From contig NC_044923.1 of assembly GCF_003576645.1 (NCBI RefSeq), forward strand, positions 14,760,352 to 14,824,351: DNA of 64,000 bases, written 5' to 3'. A model generated the notes under the pieces. It saw nothing but the letters and a program-made list of their open reading frames with translations. It was not told the origin of the DNA and ran no database searches. Within the stretch, counting starts at the first letter, position 1. Every line of letters starts with the position of its first letter. The translations under genes and the position numbers were made by a program. The DNA is from Ipomoea triloba. Its lineage: Eukaryota; Streptophyta; Magnoliopsida; Solanales; Convolvulaceae. Shown piece after piece: positions 1 through 10,193 of this stretch.

Positions 1-251
1 TATCCTAGTTGGGGTAATCTCTTGGTATCATGTGTGTGCATATATTCATCTACCATTGTGCATTCCACTTCTAGATGGGTATGTGAAGGATTCGGGAGCC
101 GACATATATCCATCTATCATTTTACCATATTCTATCGTGCGCTTTCACGTGTTGTTAGGGTTGTGCATTTATTCATCTAACCGTGTGCACCAGTGGCCTA
201 ACATGAGACCATATATTGTGCAGATGTTCTTCCCAATCATTCGGCTAGCTA
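1..251. other. Degenerate flank upstream of the Ulp1-like exon
   Basis: No continuous reading frame could be supported. Near 224-241 the + strand encodes MFFPII, the residues that usually stand just before the catalytic His segment of plant transposon Ulp1 proteases, but in a different frame from the downstream exon, and a TAG lies in the downstream frame at 246-248. The rest is T-rich with repeated GTGTGCA words. Confidence 0.4.
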
Positions 252-786
252 GAGCACTACTTTCTTCTCTGTTTTGATTTTCGCCGTTTTCGCCTAGAAA
301 TTATTGATAATTTGTCGTCAACTAGATCGAAGAAGGATAAGTACGGGGAGTGCCTGGTTGATATGGTATGAGATGTCCCTCGTTTCCTTTAATTCTATTT
401 CTTTTTACTGCCTCACGTGTGTTATTCACTACTTTTGGCCCTTTCCCCTTTTGCAGCAGGACATGCTGCAGGAATTCTATACAAAGTCTCATCCTGGGAG
501 GTCGGTATTGTGTGCTGGACTGGAAGCGAAGAGTATGCAGATGTCGTGGCGTGAATTTAATAATAAGATTGATTGTGGGGTGTATCTGATGCGTCACATG
601 GAGACGTTTACTGGTCAAGTGGTTTCGCGTTGGGATTGCGGTCTTGTCAAGGGCGAGTATAGTATGTTGCACAAATTGAGGCTGCAGTACATGAAGGACC
701 TCGTGATGTCGGATTACAATTTGCATAGGTCCAGGAACTTGGCAAGGCCGTACCAGTCAATCAATGCACCGTTTTCGGCTGTTTAG
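252..786 (+). pseudogene. Ulp1-like (C48) cysteine peptidase, 3' part, frameshifted
   Basis: This is the C-terminal part of a Ulp1/SUMO-protease-like domain of the type carried by plant MULEs. Two exons fit well. Exon 252-365 encodes EHYFLLCFDF then LEIIDN, the His and Asp segments of the C48 triad. A 91-bp phase-0 intron (366-456, GTATGAG...TTTGCAG) follows. Exon 457-786 encodes NNKIDCGVYLMRHME, holding the catalytic Cys, and ends at TAG 784-786. The 5' side is broken: the preceding FFPII segment is in another frame and a stop lies at 246-248. Family members deSUMOylate proteins or have unknown roles in transposons; activity is unlikely here. It faces the FAR1-like pseudogene, suggesting one former element. 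Confidence 0.75.
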
Positions 787-1849
787 TTTGGGTGTGTGCA
801 CCTTCATTCCAGTATAAGGTTGTTAGGGAGTTTTATGTTATGTCTAGACTCGGGGTTGGACCTACTTTGATGATACTGTGGATTTTTTTGTTGCTTGATA
901 TAGCTAGATCTTTTTTTTTTGTTACACGCAGTTGTTGTGTATACGTGTGGAACCTTTTTTTTAGTATGTGCACGTGGATATTTGTAGTATATATTTGGAT
1001 GGCTGGACAGCTTTTTACATTTATGCATTTATAAATTTCACTCCGCCTGTTTTCAATGCTACATTTTATATAATATCCTTTATAGTTTGCCATCTTTTGG
1101 TTCGTTTTAGAATTTTTTTTTTTTTTTTTGTCTTTGTGATCCGTGTGGGGTCAGTGGGTATTGGCTAATGCGTGTGAGGGCAGTGTGGATTTCTTTCACT
1201 ACTATTCTTTGCCAACGTGTGAATAATTGATTATGCTAATGTGCAGGGGGGGGGGTTGTGTGCGGGTTCTGTGTCTGTTTCAAATCGGGTATGAGTGCTT
1301 TTGGTTAGGCTTGGGGTTATATAATTGGGAGTGGTTGGTTTTGGGTTTGTTTTGTTGAAACGATTCTAAAATATTTGCACAACCCTGTGGTCTTTTGTTG
1401 AAGTCTAGTCGGCATATACGGGTGTGTGCAACCGCTCAATTTAGCGTGTGCCCGGCCATGTGCATGTGTGTGTAGCAGTTTGCGCACTGCTCTATAACCA
1501 TACTATTTAACCACCTCTTTGTATACATTCAAATCTTCTACTTTGTTATTCAAGAACATCTTGTTATTTCTGTTACATTTCTATTATTTTTTGCGCAACC
1601 CACCAATCCTTTTTTACAACTGTTCTCGGAATATAGCAGGTGTGTGCAACCGCTATGACCCCTGTGTGCTCTAGAGTGTGCACTATTGAGTTGCAGTGTG
1701 TGCACTGCTCGTGAACTTTGTTCTTTAACCACCTGTTTGTAAACATTCAAAAATACTACTCTGTTATTCAAAAACATATTGTTATTTCTTTTTAATAAAC
1801 TAGTCTTTCAAATTATAAAAAAAAAAATGGTGCACACAATAAAGGGAGA
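787..1849. other. Non-coding spacer between the Ulp1-like and FAR1-like pseudogenes
   Basis: AT- and GT-rich sequence with no supportable gene. GTGTGCA/GTGTGTGC words recur (for example near 1422, 1446, 1641, 1665, 1677, 1697), and homopolymer T runs lie at 911-920 and 1112-1129. The spacer separates two tail-to-tail pseudogenes and contains a diverged direct duplication, listed separately. Confidence 0.5.
1415..1795 (+). repeat. Diverged direct duplication of about 155 bp
   Basis: Roughly 1420-1575 and 1637-1795 share the same order of landmarks: GTGTGCAACCGCT, then TGCGCACTGCTC or TGTGCACTGCTC, then TTTAACCACCT, then CATTCAAA, then TGTTATTCAA.AACAT and TTGTTATTTCT. Small indels separate them, so this is an old local duplication. 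Confidence 0.6.
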
Positions 1850-2330
1850 TTAATCTTCTTCATCTGTTTTGTTCTCTTCACAATTTCGGCTATCATGGCC
1901 TGGACCACCGTGGTTTATTTTTTGTCTTCTCAATTGCTTTTTCCTTGTTGCTTTTGAGTCTTTTACCACGGCCTTTGTTGTTTGTGACTTTGGGTGGTTT
2001 AATTCGTATCTCTCCAGGGGTCCTTGAGCCCAATATGGATTCTATGGCGGATTCGGTAGTGGTAGATTGGTTGGTTTGGTGCTTCGCCTTGTGGAACTCC
2101 TTCTTAAGTTGTTATAGTGTTGTCTTTCGCATTGTGTTGTGTCGTACATCGAATCCTACGTCCTTGGCATATGCTTGATAGAATTGAATTCCTTGCTCTA
2201 CTGTCTAGAATTGCTACCTTGCATATGGTGTTTCTTTGGAATTCCCGGTTGGTATCCATTGCTTGGTTCCATCTGGCAATATATCCATCTCGCAATCACC
2301 CTCTTCTTCTCCAATTTGTGTGCTACCTGA
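1850..2330 (-). pseudogene. FAR1/FHY3-type MULE transposase, internally deleted
   Basis: On the minus strand around 2200-2130 the sequence encodes QFYQAYAKDVGFDVRHNT, typical of the start of the FAR1 DNA-binding domain. By about 2015 it has switched to the family's C-terminal segment, with KGRGKRLKSNKEKAIEK and GGPGHDSRNC, ending at a stop at 1850-1852. The central MULE transposase (DDE) and SWIM regions, several hundred residues in the family, are absent. At least two frameshifts and stops interrupt it (a TAA just after the FAR1 segment, a frame change at about 1900). FAR1-type proteins are transposases or transposase-derived transcription factors. I infer an internally deleted, non-autonomous copy. 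Confidence 0.7.
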
Positions 2331-3206
2331 GATTTTTCCAAAGTCGATGTTTTAGGGAAATTTCAATGACTTCCTCGTCTAATAAGATACCACTCAACCG
2401 CTCTTTTGTATTGGTGTGTGAACATGACCCGACTCTTGTGTGCAAGGGCTAGTCAGCTTTGCACACCACTAATACTGCAACAGCAGTTCTTAAACTGTGT
2501 GCGGATGGTGGTGTCAGAGTCCATGGTGGTCCTATAATGTTTGTGCCAGTGTGTGCGTCAAGTTAGTAACGTGTGTGCAAATACTATTCCATGTTCGGTT
2601 CACAAACATAATGAACACGGGAGCATTATTCACGCATGTGTGCTCGGATCCATGTGTTCGTGTGTATGGAGGCGTCAACTCATTACTTACGCTTCATGTT
2701 GCGGCTAGGTATCAACCACTATTCTGCTAATTAATCCAGTTCTACCCAATTTTGTTCTAAATTGACGCACATATCACAAACAATCCAGTTCACATTTTGT
2801 TTGGGCAATGAATAAGAGTAATCCATATTGATGTTCGTGTGGTTCATATGGCAGTGATATTAAGGTGCAAACTACTAACCTGCGTCCTTCTTCTCCATGC
2901 CCGCTGCATCCCCATCGCTTTCCTCTCTTCGCAGCTTTCGGACTATGCGTTGCCATGGCTGGCGGTGTGAATTTCGTACACTAATCCTACCAAACTTACA
3001 CTACCGTATTTGTTGCCTTGATTCCATTCCTAATATAAATCATTATTGATAACATATTACTTTGCCTTAATTACCCTTTGCTCCTATTTATCAGATTATT
3101 TAATTATTTCCTTCAATCTATTTCCATCCGTCCATCTCCTCTCATCTAATGGCCTACATTAGTCCATATGTTTGTATTTAAGGGTGTTTGCATGTGAATG
3201 CAACCC
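2331..3206. other. Non-coding flank of the FAR1-like pseudogene
   Basis: No gene can be supported. GTGTGCAA-type words continue at 2413-2650. A short minus-strand stretch 2956-2884 (starts MATHSPKAAKRGKRWG) ends at CAG|GTTAGT on the minus strand and could be a former 5' exon of the transposase gene, but it is too short to be sure. The rest to 3206 is AT-rich. Confidence 0.35.
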
Positions 3207-3229
3207 TATATATATATATATATATATAT
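3207..3229. repeat. (TA)n microsatellite
   Basis: Uninterrupted TA dinucleotides, about 11 copies, in AT-rich DNA. Confidence 0.9.
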
Positions 3230-3352
3230 TATGTTATACATTATGCTATAAATATTGTACTTTACAATATTTTGGACAAACATACCCCTATCGTTATAAC
3301 TTCCATTATTTTTTACACTATTGTTACCATGGACATGCATCCACCATATATT

Positions 3353-3412
3353 TTCTTCTTCTTCTTCTTCTTCTTCTTCTTCTTCTTCTTCTTCTTCTTC
3401 TTCTTCTTCTTC

Positions 3413-3461
<49 letters not shown>
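3353..3461. repeat. Compound (TTC)n-(AAT)n microsatellite
   Basis: About 20 pure TTC units (3353-3412) abut about 16 pure AAT units (3413-3461). Apparent reading frames here only encode Phe, Ser, Asn, Ile or Glu runs and are not genes. Confidence 0.95.
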
Positions 3462-3643
3462 TACACATTTTATAATGGATTTATATATATGTTAGTTATT
3501 TCCTAAAACATGAATATCAAATTTATAAAAATGTTTTACATTGTTATTAATTAAATATCTAAAATTTAAATACATTTAAAATTTTAATATAAAGTACTAA
3601 TATTGGGCACCTATTTTTTGTGCATCATGCATAAAAGATACTA

Positions 3644-3679
<36 letters not shown>

Positions 3680-3830
3680 GTGTGTGTGTGTGTGAAACTT
3701 AAAAATTTTGACAAATTACATAGTAATTTTAATATGAACTGTCAAATTTAAATTTAACCAAATTTTCAAATAACAAAAGGACTTAAAATTTTATACCAAT
3801 AAGTCATTAAATAATATACAACAATCATTA
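3462..3830. other. AT-rich non-coding DNA with a (TA)n(TG)n tract
   Basis: No gene. A compound TA then TG microsatellite lies at 3644-3694. The segment ends in the left target-site copy TAATGTGGA (3831-3839) of the adjacent MULE. Confidence 0.7.
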
Positions 3831-3839
3831 TAATGTGGA

Positions 3840-4040
3840 GGAATAAGGGTCAAATAGACCACTGAACTGCACACCAAATTGAAATTAGGCCATCGAACTC
3901 AAAAAACATGCAATTAGGTCCCCGAACAACACAAACTGATGTAATTCAATCCAAAATGACTTGTTTACCTGAAAGTGTGATGACGTGGCAGTTACCGAAT
4001 TTAAAAATAATTTTAATTAAAATAATTAATTGAATTAAAA
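3840..4040 (+). repeat. Left TIR of the MULE at 3840-8371
   Basis: It pairs with the reverse complement of 8165-8371. Shared blocks include GGAATAAGGGTCAAAT, ACTGCACACC, CCATCGAACTCAAAAAA and AAAATGACTTGTTTA. A 22-A run closes the arm. Confidence 0.85.
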
Positions 4041-5039
4041 AAAAAAAAAAAAAAAAAAGATCAGCTGGGTCTCCAGTCGTCTATGTAACACCCCACTTTT
4101 TCCACAAGAAAATACGGGTAAATTTTTTATTTATTTATTTACAATTCAACTATACAACAGCGGAAGACTTCAACTACTAACAAAAGAAAAAGGGGCGTTA
4201 TGCCACGCTTGAGTATCTCACTTATACTCAAACGCACAGGCTAAAACCAACTAATAACTATCACAACTTTCTAATTAATACAACGGTGAATTCTAATAGA
4301 TTAAATTATAATATCCACATGATATTAAGACGATTCGCTCTCATGCTCAATGCCATGTAATTCGTGCCTGCAAAATAACTAAAGATGGGAAAACAATGTC
4401 AGCACGACGGCGGTAAGACTTACTCCACCCCGTAAAATATTTTGCACATAGCACATAGCATTTTAGAGCACATAATTCCATATTAACCCCATAGAATATT
4501 TTATACTCATCCACATAATCATTTTTAATCCATTAGAATATACTCATCCTCAATTCAATCAATTTATCATGGATTCTAATTTCATATAATATTTCATAAT
4601 AAATAATAATCAAATAATCAATTAATTCCTCATAAAATACTATACTTTCACTACTTATCCTTTTCATAAATAATAGGAATCAAATACCAATTCACTCACA
4701 TAAATAATTATTTAACTCCACATAAAATTTCATAATATCCACATTTTTTTTTCCATTTTCATAAATAATAGGATTTAATCCTTTAATTACTATAGTATAC
4801 TTTTCAAAAGTCATATTCTCAAATTTCTTAAAAATTTAACTTTGTGCCATACTTGCACACTATAAAATACATATAGAAGCACATCAATCACACATAAATG
4901 AGACAGGGTCCTTTATACTTAGGCCCTAGTGAACAGCTCTACGCTGAACACTCCGCAAAATTCCCATGCCAATGGAAACAAGACTCTAACCTTAAGTGTG
5001 CACACCCCCGAGTGAGGATTCCAAGCCTCACCGGGAAGT

Positions 5040-5275
5040 TACTAGCCCTAGTATTCGGGGATTTTTCCTACCGAATACTTCTCAAAACAGGGTACAAAGA
5101 CCCTAGTGGTAGGCAAAACCTAACCACTCCTCAAATCAACAGGACAATAAATGCCCTAGTATTCGGGGATTGTTCCTACTGAATACTCCTCAAACAGGGT
5201 ATGAACCCTAGTGGTAGGTTTACCCTAACCACTCCACAACAGGGCATAGTCCTAGTATCCAGCATACAACTGAAT
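5040..5275 (+). repeat. Tandem repeat inside the 3.6-kb LTR-like unit
   Basis: The order CCTAGTATTCGGGGATT, then GAATAC..CTCAAA(A)CAGGGTA, then CCCTAGTGGTAGG, then CCTAACCACTCC occurs from about 5048 and again from about 5156, with a decayed third copy to 5275. The period is roughly 105-120 bp. Confidence 0.8.
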
Positions 5276-6319
5276 ACTCCACAATTTCCAAGTCACATAT
5301 CTTCCATAAGTTTTCAAAATCTTTTACTTGACATAAAATTTGCTCATAGGCATCATAATAATATTTAATTTGTAAAATAAATCATACTTGAACATTAAAT
5401 AAACCCCACAAAAAAGGATATACCAATATACAATTTCTTATTTTGAAATTTTCCTTTCAAAAAAATTCATTTCTCAACTAAAGAGAACAGAATTCACATT
5501 GTAGTCAAATTGTACAAATTTGACACTAACAAAATTTGTATAAAGGGAATCCCACAACACAAGTAGGGAAATACACCACAAAAGGTTATGTTTAAAATAA
5601 CATATTAATTTCTTGCCATTAAATTTCTTTCCTAGGAAACTCATACCTCAACCAAATAGTGCAAGAATCCACATTATGGTCAAATTATGCAAATTTGACA
5701 TTTACATACTTTGCTTACAAGAGATATCTTTATACATACACAACTTAAATAGAGAAATATACCACACGAATATATATTAATACGTAAATACACGCACGAC
5801 ATATTACAATTAAACAAAATATTTTTTTATAATAACCGTACGTAAGTCCAAATACACATTCATACATTCACCTAACCCAAATCTGTAAACTAACATTTGT
5901 TTACACATCACTTATATCTGTTCAAATTAAAATACAAAATTCTCACATACTTCTAGCTACATAGAACAAATACCTACATATCAAATGGCATTACCACAGA
6001 CATATTTATATATATTTATATTTAAGTATCATATATATAAATACTAATATTTACATACTGCACTTTAAATGCTTAATTATCATATATACATATAATAATA
6101 ATATAATAATAATAGTATATTCACACGGTAATAGTGATACATACACATACTTTACTATTTAATTATTACAATATACATAATAGATTATTCATAATCATTT
6201 ATATACTATTTACGTAAAAACATATATATGCTCACATAATCACCCAAATCAAGATATATACGTATATATATCTAAAATTTTTTTATATATATTATACAAC
6301 ACACACATACATTATAATT

Positions 6320-6320
<1 letters not shown>

Positions 6321-6390
<70 letters not shown>

Positions 6391-6391
6391 N

Positions 6392-6452
<61 letters not shown>
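6321..6452. repeat. (TA)n tract with an assembly gap (N at 6391)
   Basis: About 65 TA units with one N. The N probably marks an unresolved repeat length, so the true size is unknown. Ile-Tyr frames across it are artefacts. Confidence 0.95.
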
Positions 6453-6455
<3 letters not shown>

Positions 6456-7110
6456 AGAATACACACATATATACGTATCTAACAATTACAAATAAATATA
6501 AAATTTTATAGCATAGAATTTCATACAATTAGGCTCATATACTTTCAAAGCAACAATTTCTTGGAATTAAATATGATTCACAACTACTCATGTAATCAAA
6601 TCAATTTGGAATTTCTCATAAGAACACACTTGTTCATCCATCAAAATATTATCTACCATTTAAAATATTACCCAAGATTTGAGGGCAAGCAAGGAAGACA
6701 AATTCCACTTACTCACATTCAATATATAACAATAATAATAATAGTATGATATCACATAAGCACATATTAAATAATTTAATTGGGGTAAATAAATCTTGAA
6801 TGGACATAAATCTTACCTCAATATCTCAAAATCAACCTCATGAACAACCTAAAATTGAAGGGTCAACAAGAACGGATTGTTTTTTTTTTTTTTTTTTCTA
6901 AGGACTTCAAAATATGGATATAGCTAGGAATGATTCTATACTCATAGAGAAAAAGAGATGGTGAGAAATGAAGAAGGAGAAGAGCTATATTTATAGGCTC
7001 AAGAAGGAGGTATCTCATCATCCATTAATTAATTAGAAATAATTTTAATTCAATTTGTTTAATGGTGATGGGTATAACTCCAAATCACCTATCCAATCAT
7101 CCAATCCAAT

Positions 7111-7147
<37 letters not shown>

Positions 7148-7269
7148 TATACGTACATACTAACCCATCCTGCCACATATATATCTATATATACAATATA
7201 TATTTATATGATTATAATAATAATAATAATAATAATATTACTAATTACAATAATAATAATAATAATAAT
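7111..7269. repeat. (AAT)n-type microsatellites
   Basis: Runs of AAT/TAA at 7111-7146, 7216-7238 and 7250-7269, separated by TA-rich DNA. Further short runs lie near 7432-7465. Confidence 0.85.
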
Positions 7270-7432
7270 TAAAAATAGATTTGTAACTCCCAATTACCTT
7301 TTAAAGATAAGATATTTATACATATATTAGATATATACATATATAATAAAATATATATTTTTTTTTTTGGCATTTGTAACATATGTATAAATATATATAC
7401 GTACCAACCATATATCATTTAGATACTAATAG

Positions 7433-7465
<33 letters not shown>

Positions 7466-7559
7466 AGGAGTATACATATACATACATACCAAAATAACAA
7501 TTATAATTAATGAGGATGGTAATAATAAAGATTCAAATGGATTTCAAAGGATCAAGAGG

Positions 7560-7655
7560 TTCTGATGGCTTAATGGTTAAGATCATAAAATTCTAGAGAT
7601 AAGGTTTTAGGGTTTGAAACTTCACATGAACACATTAGTATTGTTTTTTTTTCCA
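7560..7655 (+). mobile_element. SINE-like sequence with tRNA-like A and B boxes
   Basis: TGGCTTAATGGTTAAG (about 7566-7581) resembles a tRNA A box. GGGTTTGAAACTT (about 7610-7622) resembles a B box, and a T-rich tail follows near 7644-7653. Some plant SINEs (Au family) end in poly-T. No target duplication was established, and the unit is short. Confidence 0.4.
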
Positions 7656-7701
7656 ATCAGATAATTATTTTCCTTAGCAAAAATCAGGGTGTTACAGTCT
7701 A

Positions 7702-8160
7702 CCTCTGTGTTAAACCCATCTCCATCATCGATGTTACCGAATCTCCACGTTTAGTGGCCGACGACATGGATGGCAGTGGTTAGCAACTAGCAGGCAACGG
7801 CGGTTGGTCCTTTCCGGCGAGCTTCCATTGATGGCGAACGACGGCAGCAGCAACAGGTCCCCGGCGAGCCAGCCTCCGACAGCGACGAGCTCCGGTGACT
7901 CTGTTTTCCCGGTGAAGCAGAGCAGCAACGGCAGTGGCGTGGTTGGAGGTTGGTTGGCGAGCAGATCGGCGACCTTTGTTTCTCCTAGACGGTGCAACAA
8001 CTTTGGCGGCGGCTGGTTGATCTTCATCCTTCGGCGGTTGACGACGGCGGGTGGGCAACCGAAGGCTGACCGGAAGCAGCGGCGGCGAAGGTGGTAACCG
8101 GCGACCTTTGGACCTCGATGGATGGAGATAAGCCGGCGGCTGTTTTATTTATTTTTTAAA
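7702..8160. other. GC-rich core of the MULE, no recognisable gene
   Basis: This stretch is far more GC-rich than its surroundings and is open on both strands for about 90 codons (for example 7804-8097 +, 7734-8027 -). The encoded peptides are low-complexity (Ser/Gly/Arg or Pro/Arg rich), and I recognise no domain. It could be captured gene sequence, but simple composition explains the open frames equally well. Confidence 0.45.
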
Positions 8161-8164
8161 TAAA

Positions 8165-8371
8165 AGTTAATTAATTATTTTATTTAAAATTATTTAAAAA
8201 ATATTTTTTAAAGTGATAACCGCCACATCAGCACAGTTTAAGATAAACAAGTCATTTTGGGCTTAATTGCATGATTTTGTGTGGTTCAGGGACCCAATTG
8301 CAGTTTTTTTGAGTTCGATGGTCTAATTACTGTTCGGTGTGCAGTTGAGTGGTTTATTTGACCCTTATTCC
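8165..8371 (-). repeat. Right TIR of the MULE at 3840-8371
   Basis: This is the reverse complement of the left arm with scattered differences. The outer end reads ATTTGACCCTTATTCC and is followed by the target copy TAATGTGGA. Confidence 0.85.
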
Positions 8372-8380
8372 TAATGTGGA

Positions 8381-9415
8381 CCACGGTCCACAGTACACCG
8401 TGGACCCTGGTCCTATACGACATCATTTTGAATTATAATTTTGACGACGACAATTTGTTGTTCAATTAACGTTACAGTTATTTATTTATTTATTTACTAT
8501 AAAGTATGTGTATGTGTATGTGTCTTGTGTTGTGAGCTTTTTTGTCTTGTATTATGAAATTCTGTCATTTCTGTGTACCTTAAAAGTGTGAATTTTGTAC
8601 TTGAAACAAATTAGTAGTTGTGTGACACACAACATATTGTGTGTCTTATGTTATAAATTTATGTCTTTGTGTTGTGAAATTATGTGTCTATAGAACATAA
8701 ATTCTCTACTTAAATCAGATTTTAAAATAAGTGATTATATAACATGCGTATGTATCTTGTGTTGTGAGCTTTTGTGTCTTGTGTTATGAAATTATATACT
8801 ATAAGAGTATGAATTCTATACCTAAAATAGATTAGTAGGTGTGTAACACACATCATATTGTGTATCTTATATTATGAATTTATGCCTTGTATTATGAAAT
8901 TATGTGCCTATAGAATATAAATTTTATACCTAAATCAGATTTGAAAATAAGTAAATATATAACATGTGTATGTGTATTATGTTGTGAGTTATTGTGTCTT
9001 GTGTTATAAAATTTTGTACTTTAAAGGTATGAATTCTGTACTTGGAATAGATTAGTATTTGTGTTGAAACATGGGAAATGGGAAACTGCAATAGTTGTGT
9101 GCATCACGGTCCAAAAAAGACATCATTTTGCGTAGTTTTTTTTCACGCGACCCACTGCAACATGCATTTTTATAACTTATAATATACATTATTCTAAAGT
9201 ATAATGTACATTATTCTAACAAATAAAGTACATTATTCTAACTTATAAAATTCAATGATGTCGTTTTATACTGTGATCTATACAATCGTGTAGACCACGA
9301 TCCACACAATAATTTATCGAGAAACTGCAGCATTTGTTAAATCTTAAATATCAAAACAACATCGTTTTAATCCAGAGTCCATAATGCTACCTGGACCAGG
9401 GTCCACGATATAAAT
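8381..9415. mobile_element. Cluster of GGTCCAC-type MITE remnants
   Basis: Near 8383-8425, GGACCACGGTCCACAG and GTGGACCCTGGTCC are followed by CGACATCATTTTG. Inverted or partial counterparts occur near 9096-9135, 9250-9310 and 9380-9405 (CTGGACCAGGGTCCACG). The same family recurs at 38398-38628. Exact ends could not be fixed because the copies are nested and decayed. Confidence 0.5.
8505..9070 (+). repeat. Tandem repeat, period about 220-232 bp, 2.5 copies
   Basis: Landmarks such as TGTCTTGTGTTGTGAGC, GTATGAATTCT, AGATTAGTA and ACATATTGTGT recur at about 8505, 8737 and 8957. The third copy is partial. It is non-coding. Confidence 0.8.
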
Positions 9416-9636
9416 TGCCAATATACGGAGTATCAGTTTTTGTAATTTTGTTTCGTTAAATTTAGTTGTACGGACATGAATGGATGAGTATGCTGAGTGA
9501 CTGGACTGGGTAACCTGCTTGGAAGTTGGAAACTTGGGTGGTTGGGCGTTTATTCATGGTGCCCACCGATTCGACAATGTTGGTGCAATTTATTGTCATA
9601 ATCCGATTCTGATCTTTCAATTTACAAACACTTTCA

Positions 9637-9891
9637 CCGTGTTTGGTTCGTGGAATAGGTCGGGAATGAAATACCTTTCGCGGGAATAGACCTATTCCAC
9701 TTTTTGGTTCGTCATTCTATTCCTAGGAATAGCATTCCCGGGAATGAGCTATTCCCTTTGCAGGGGAATAGTCATTCCTAGGGGACGACCCCCTAGTATT
9801 AGCTATTCCCAAGCATTTGGGAATAACTTTTATACTATAATACCTAAAATACCCTTTTGTATTATATTATAATTATATATTAAAAATGTAA

Positions 9892-9934
<43 letters not shown>

Positions 9935-10193
9935 ATTTTTATTAATTTAAGTTATGAGTTGATTTTCAAAAAATAATAATAATACATTTTTATATATGGG
10001 TATTTATGTCTTTTAAATACATTCTATTTCTATTCCTTAAACTAACCAAACACTAAAATTACATTCCTAAAGTCTATTCCTTCGACGAACCAAACAATAG
10101 AATACAATTCATATTCTATTCCTTAACTATTCCATTACATATGAAATAATATTCTTATTCCCTTAAAATTCATTCCGTGAACCAAACATGCCG
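9637..10193. mobile_element. MITE with GTTTGGTTC termini
   Basis: The left end is CCGTGTTTGGTTCGTGGAAT. The right end, read in reverse complement, is CGGCATGTTTGGTTCACGGA. The arms are rich in GGAATA/TATTCC words. The interior includes an (AAT)n run at about 9897-9933, and no coding capacity is seen. A clean target duplication was not found. GTTTGGTTC-type MITEs are common in plants (hAT or PIF/Harbinger derivatives); the superfamily is not decided here. Confidence 0.7.

Larger units (their letters stand above)
4084..7696 (+). mobile_element. TG...CA LTR-like unit of 3.6 kb (solo LTR, Tekay/Del-like?)
   Basis: It starts TGTAACACCCC and ends GGGTGTTACA, with a perfect 5-bp target duplication GTCTA (4079-4083 and 7697-7701), the pattern of an integrated LTR. 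It has no protein-coding domain. Internally it carries CAGCGGAAG about 75 bp from the start, a TGCCACGCTTGAG segment, about 120-bp tandem repeats near 5040-5275 and a 3' half of AT microsatellites. Four other sequences here (40678, minus 43920, minus 44612, 51107) have the same opening layout. Long TGTAACACCC LTRs occur in Ty3/gypsy chromoviruses such as Tekay/Del; that lineage call is inference. Confidence 0.75.
3840..8371. mobile_element. Long-TIR Mutator-like element, interrupted by an LTR-like unit
   Basis: The ends are inverted repeats starting GGAATAAGGGTCAAAT, extending about 200 bp with small differences (3840-4040 and 8165-8371). They are flanked by a perfect 9-bp direct repeat TAATGTGGA (3831-3839 and 8372-8380), the target duplication length of Mutator-like elements. 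Without the nested unit at 4084-7696 and its target copy, the element is about 0.9 kb with a GC-rich core and no recognisable transposase, so it is non-autonomous. The termini and both duplications are seen directly; assignment to the MULE superfamily is inferred from TIR length and the 9-bp duplication. Confidence 0.85.

Noticed and set aside
3188..3506. ORFs with poly-Phe, poly-Ser, poly-Asn, poly-Ile or poly-Glu
   Set aside because: They are translations of the (TTC)n(AAT)n microsatellite.
6272..6528. Ile-Tyr repeat ORFs
   Set aside because: They are translations of a (TA)n tract containing an N.
7734..8097. GC-rich ORFs of 92-97 codons on both strands
   Set aside because: Low-complexity Ser/Gly/Arg/Pro peptides with no recognisable domain. 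High GC makes stops rare on both strands.
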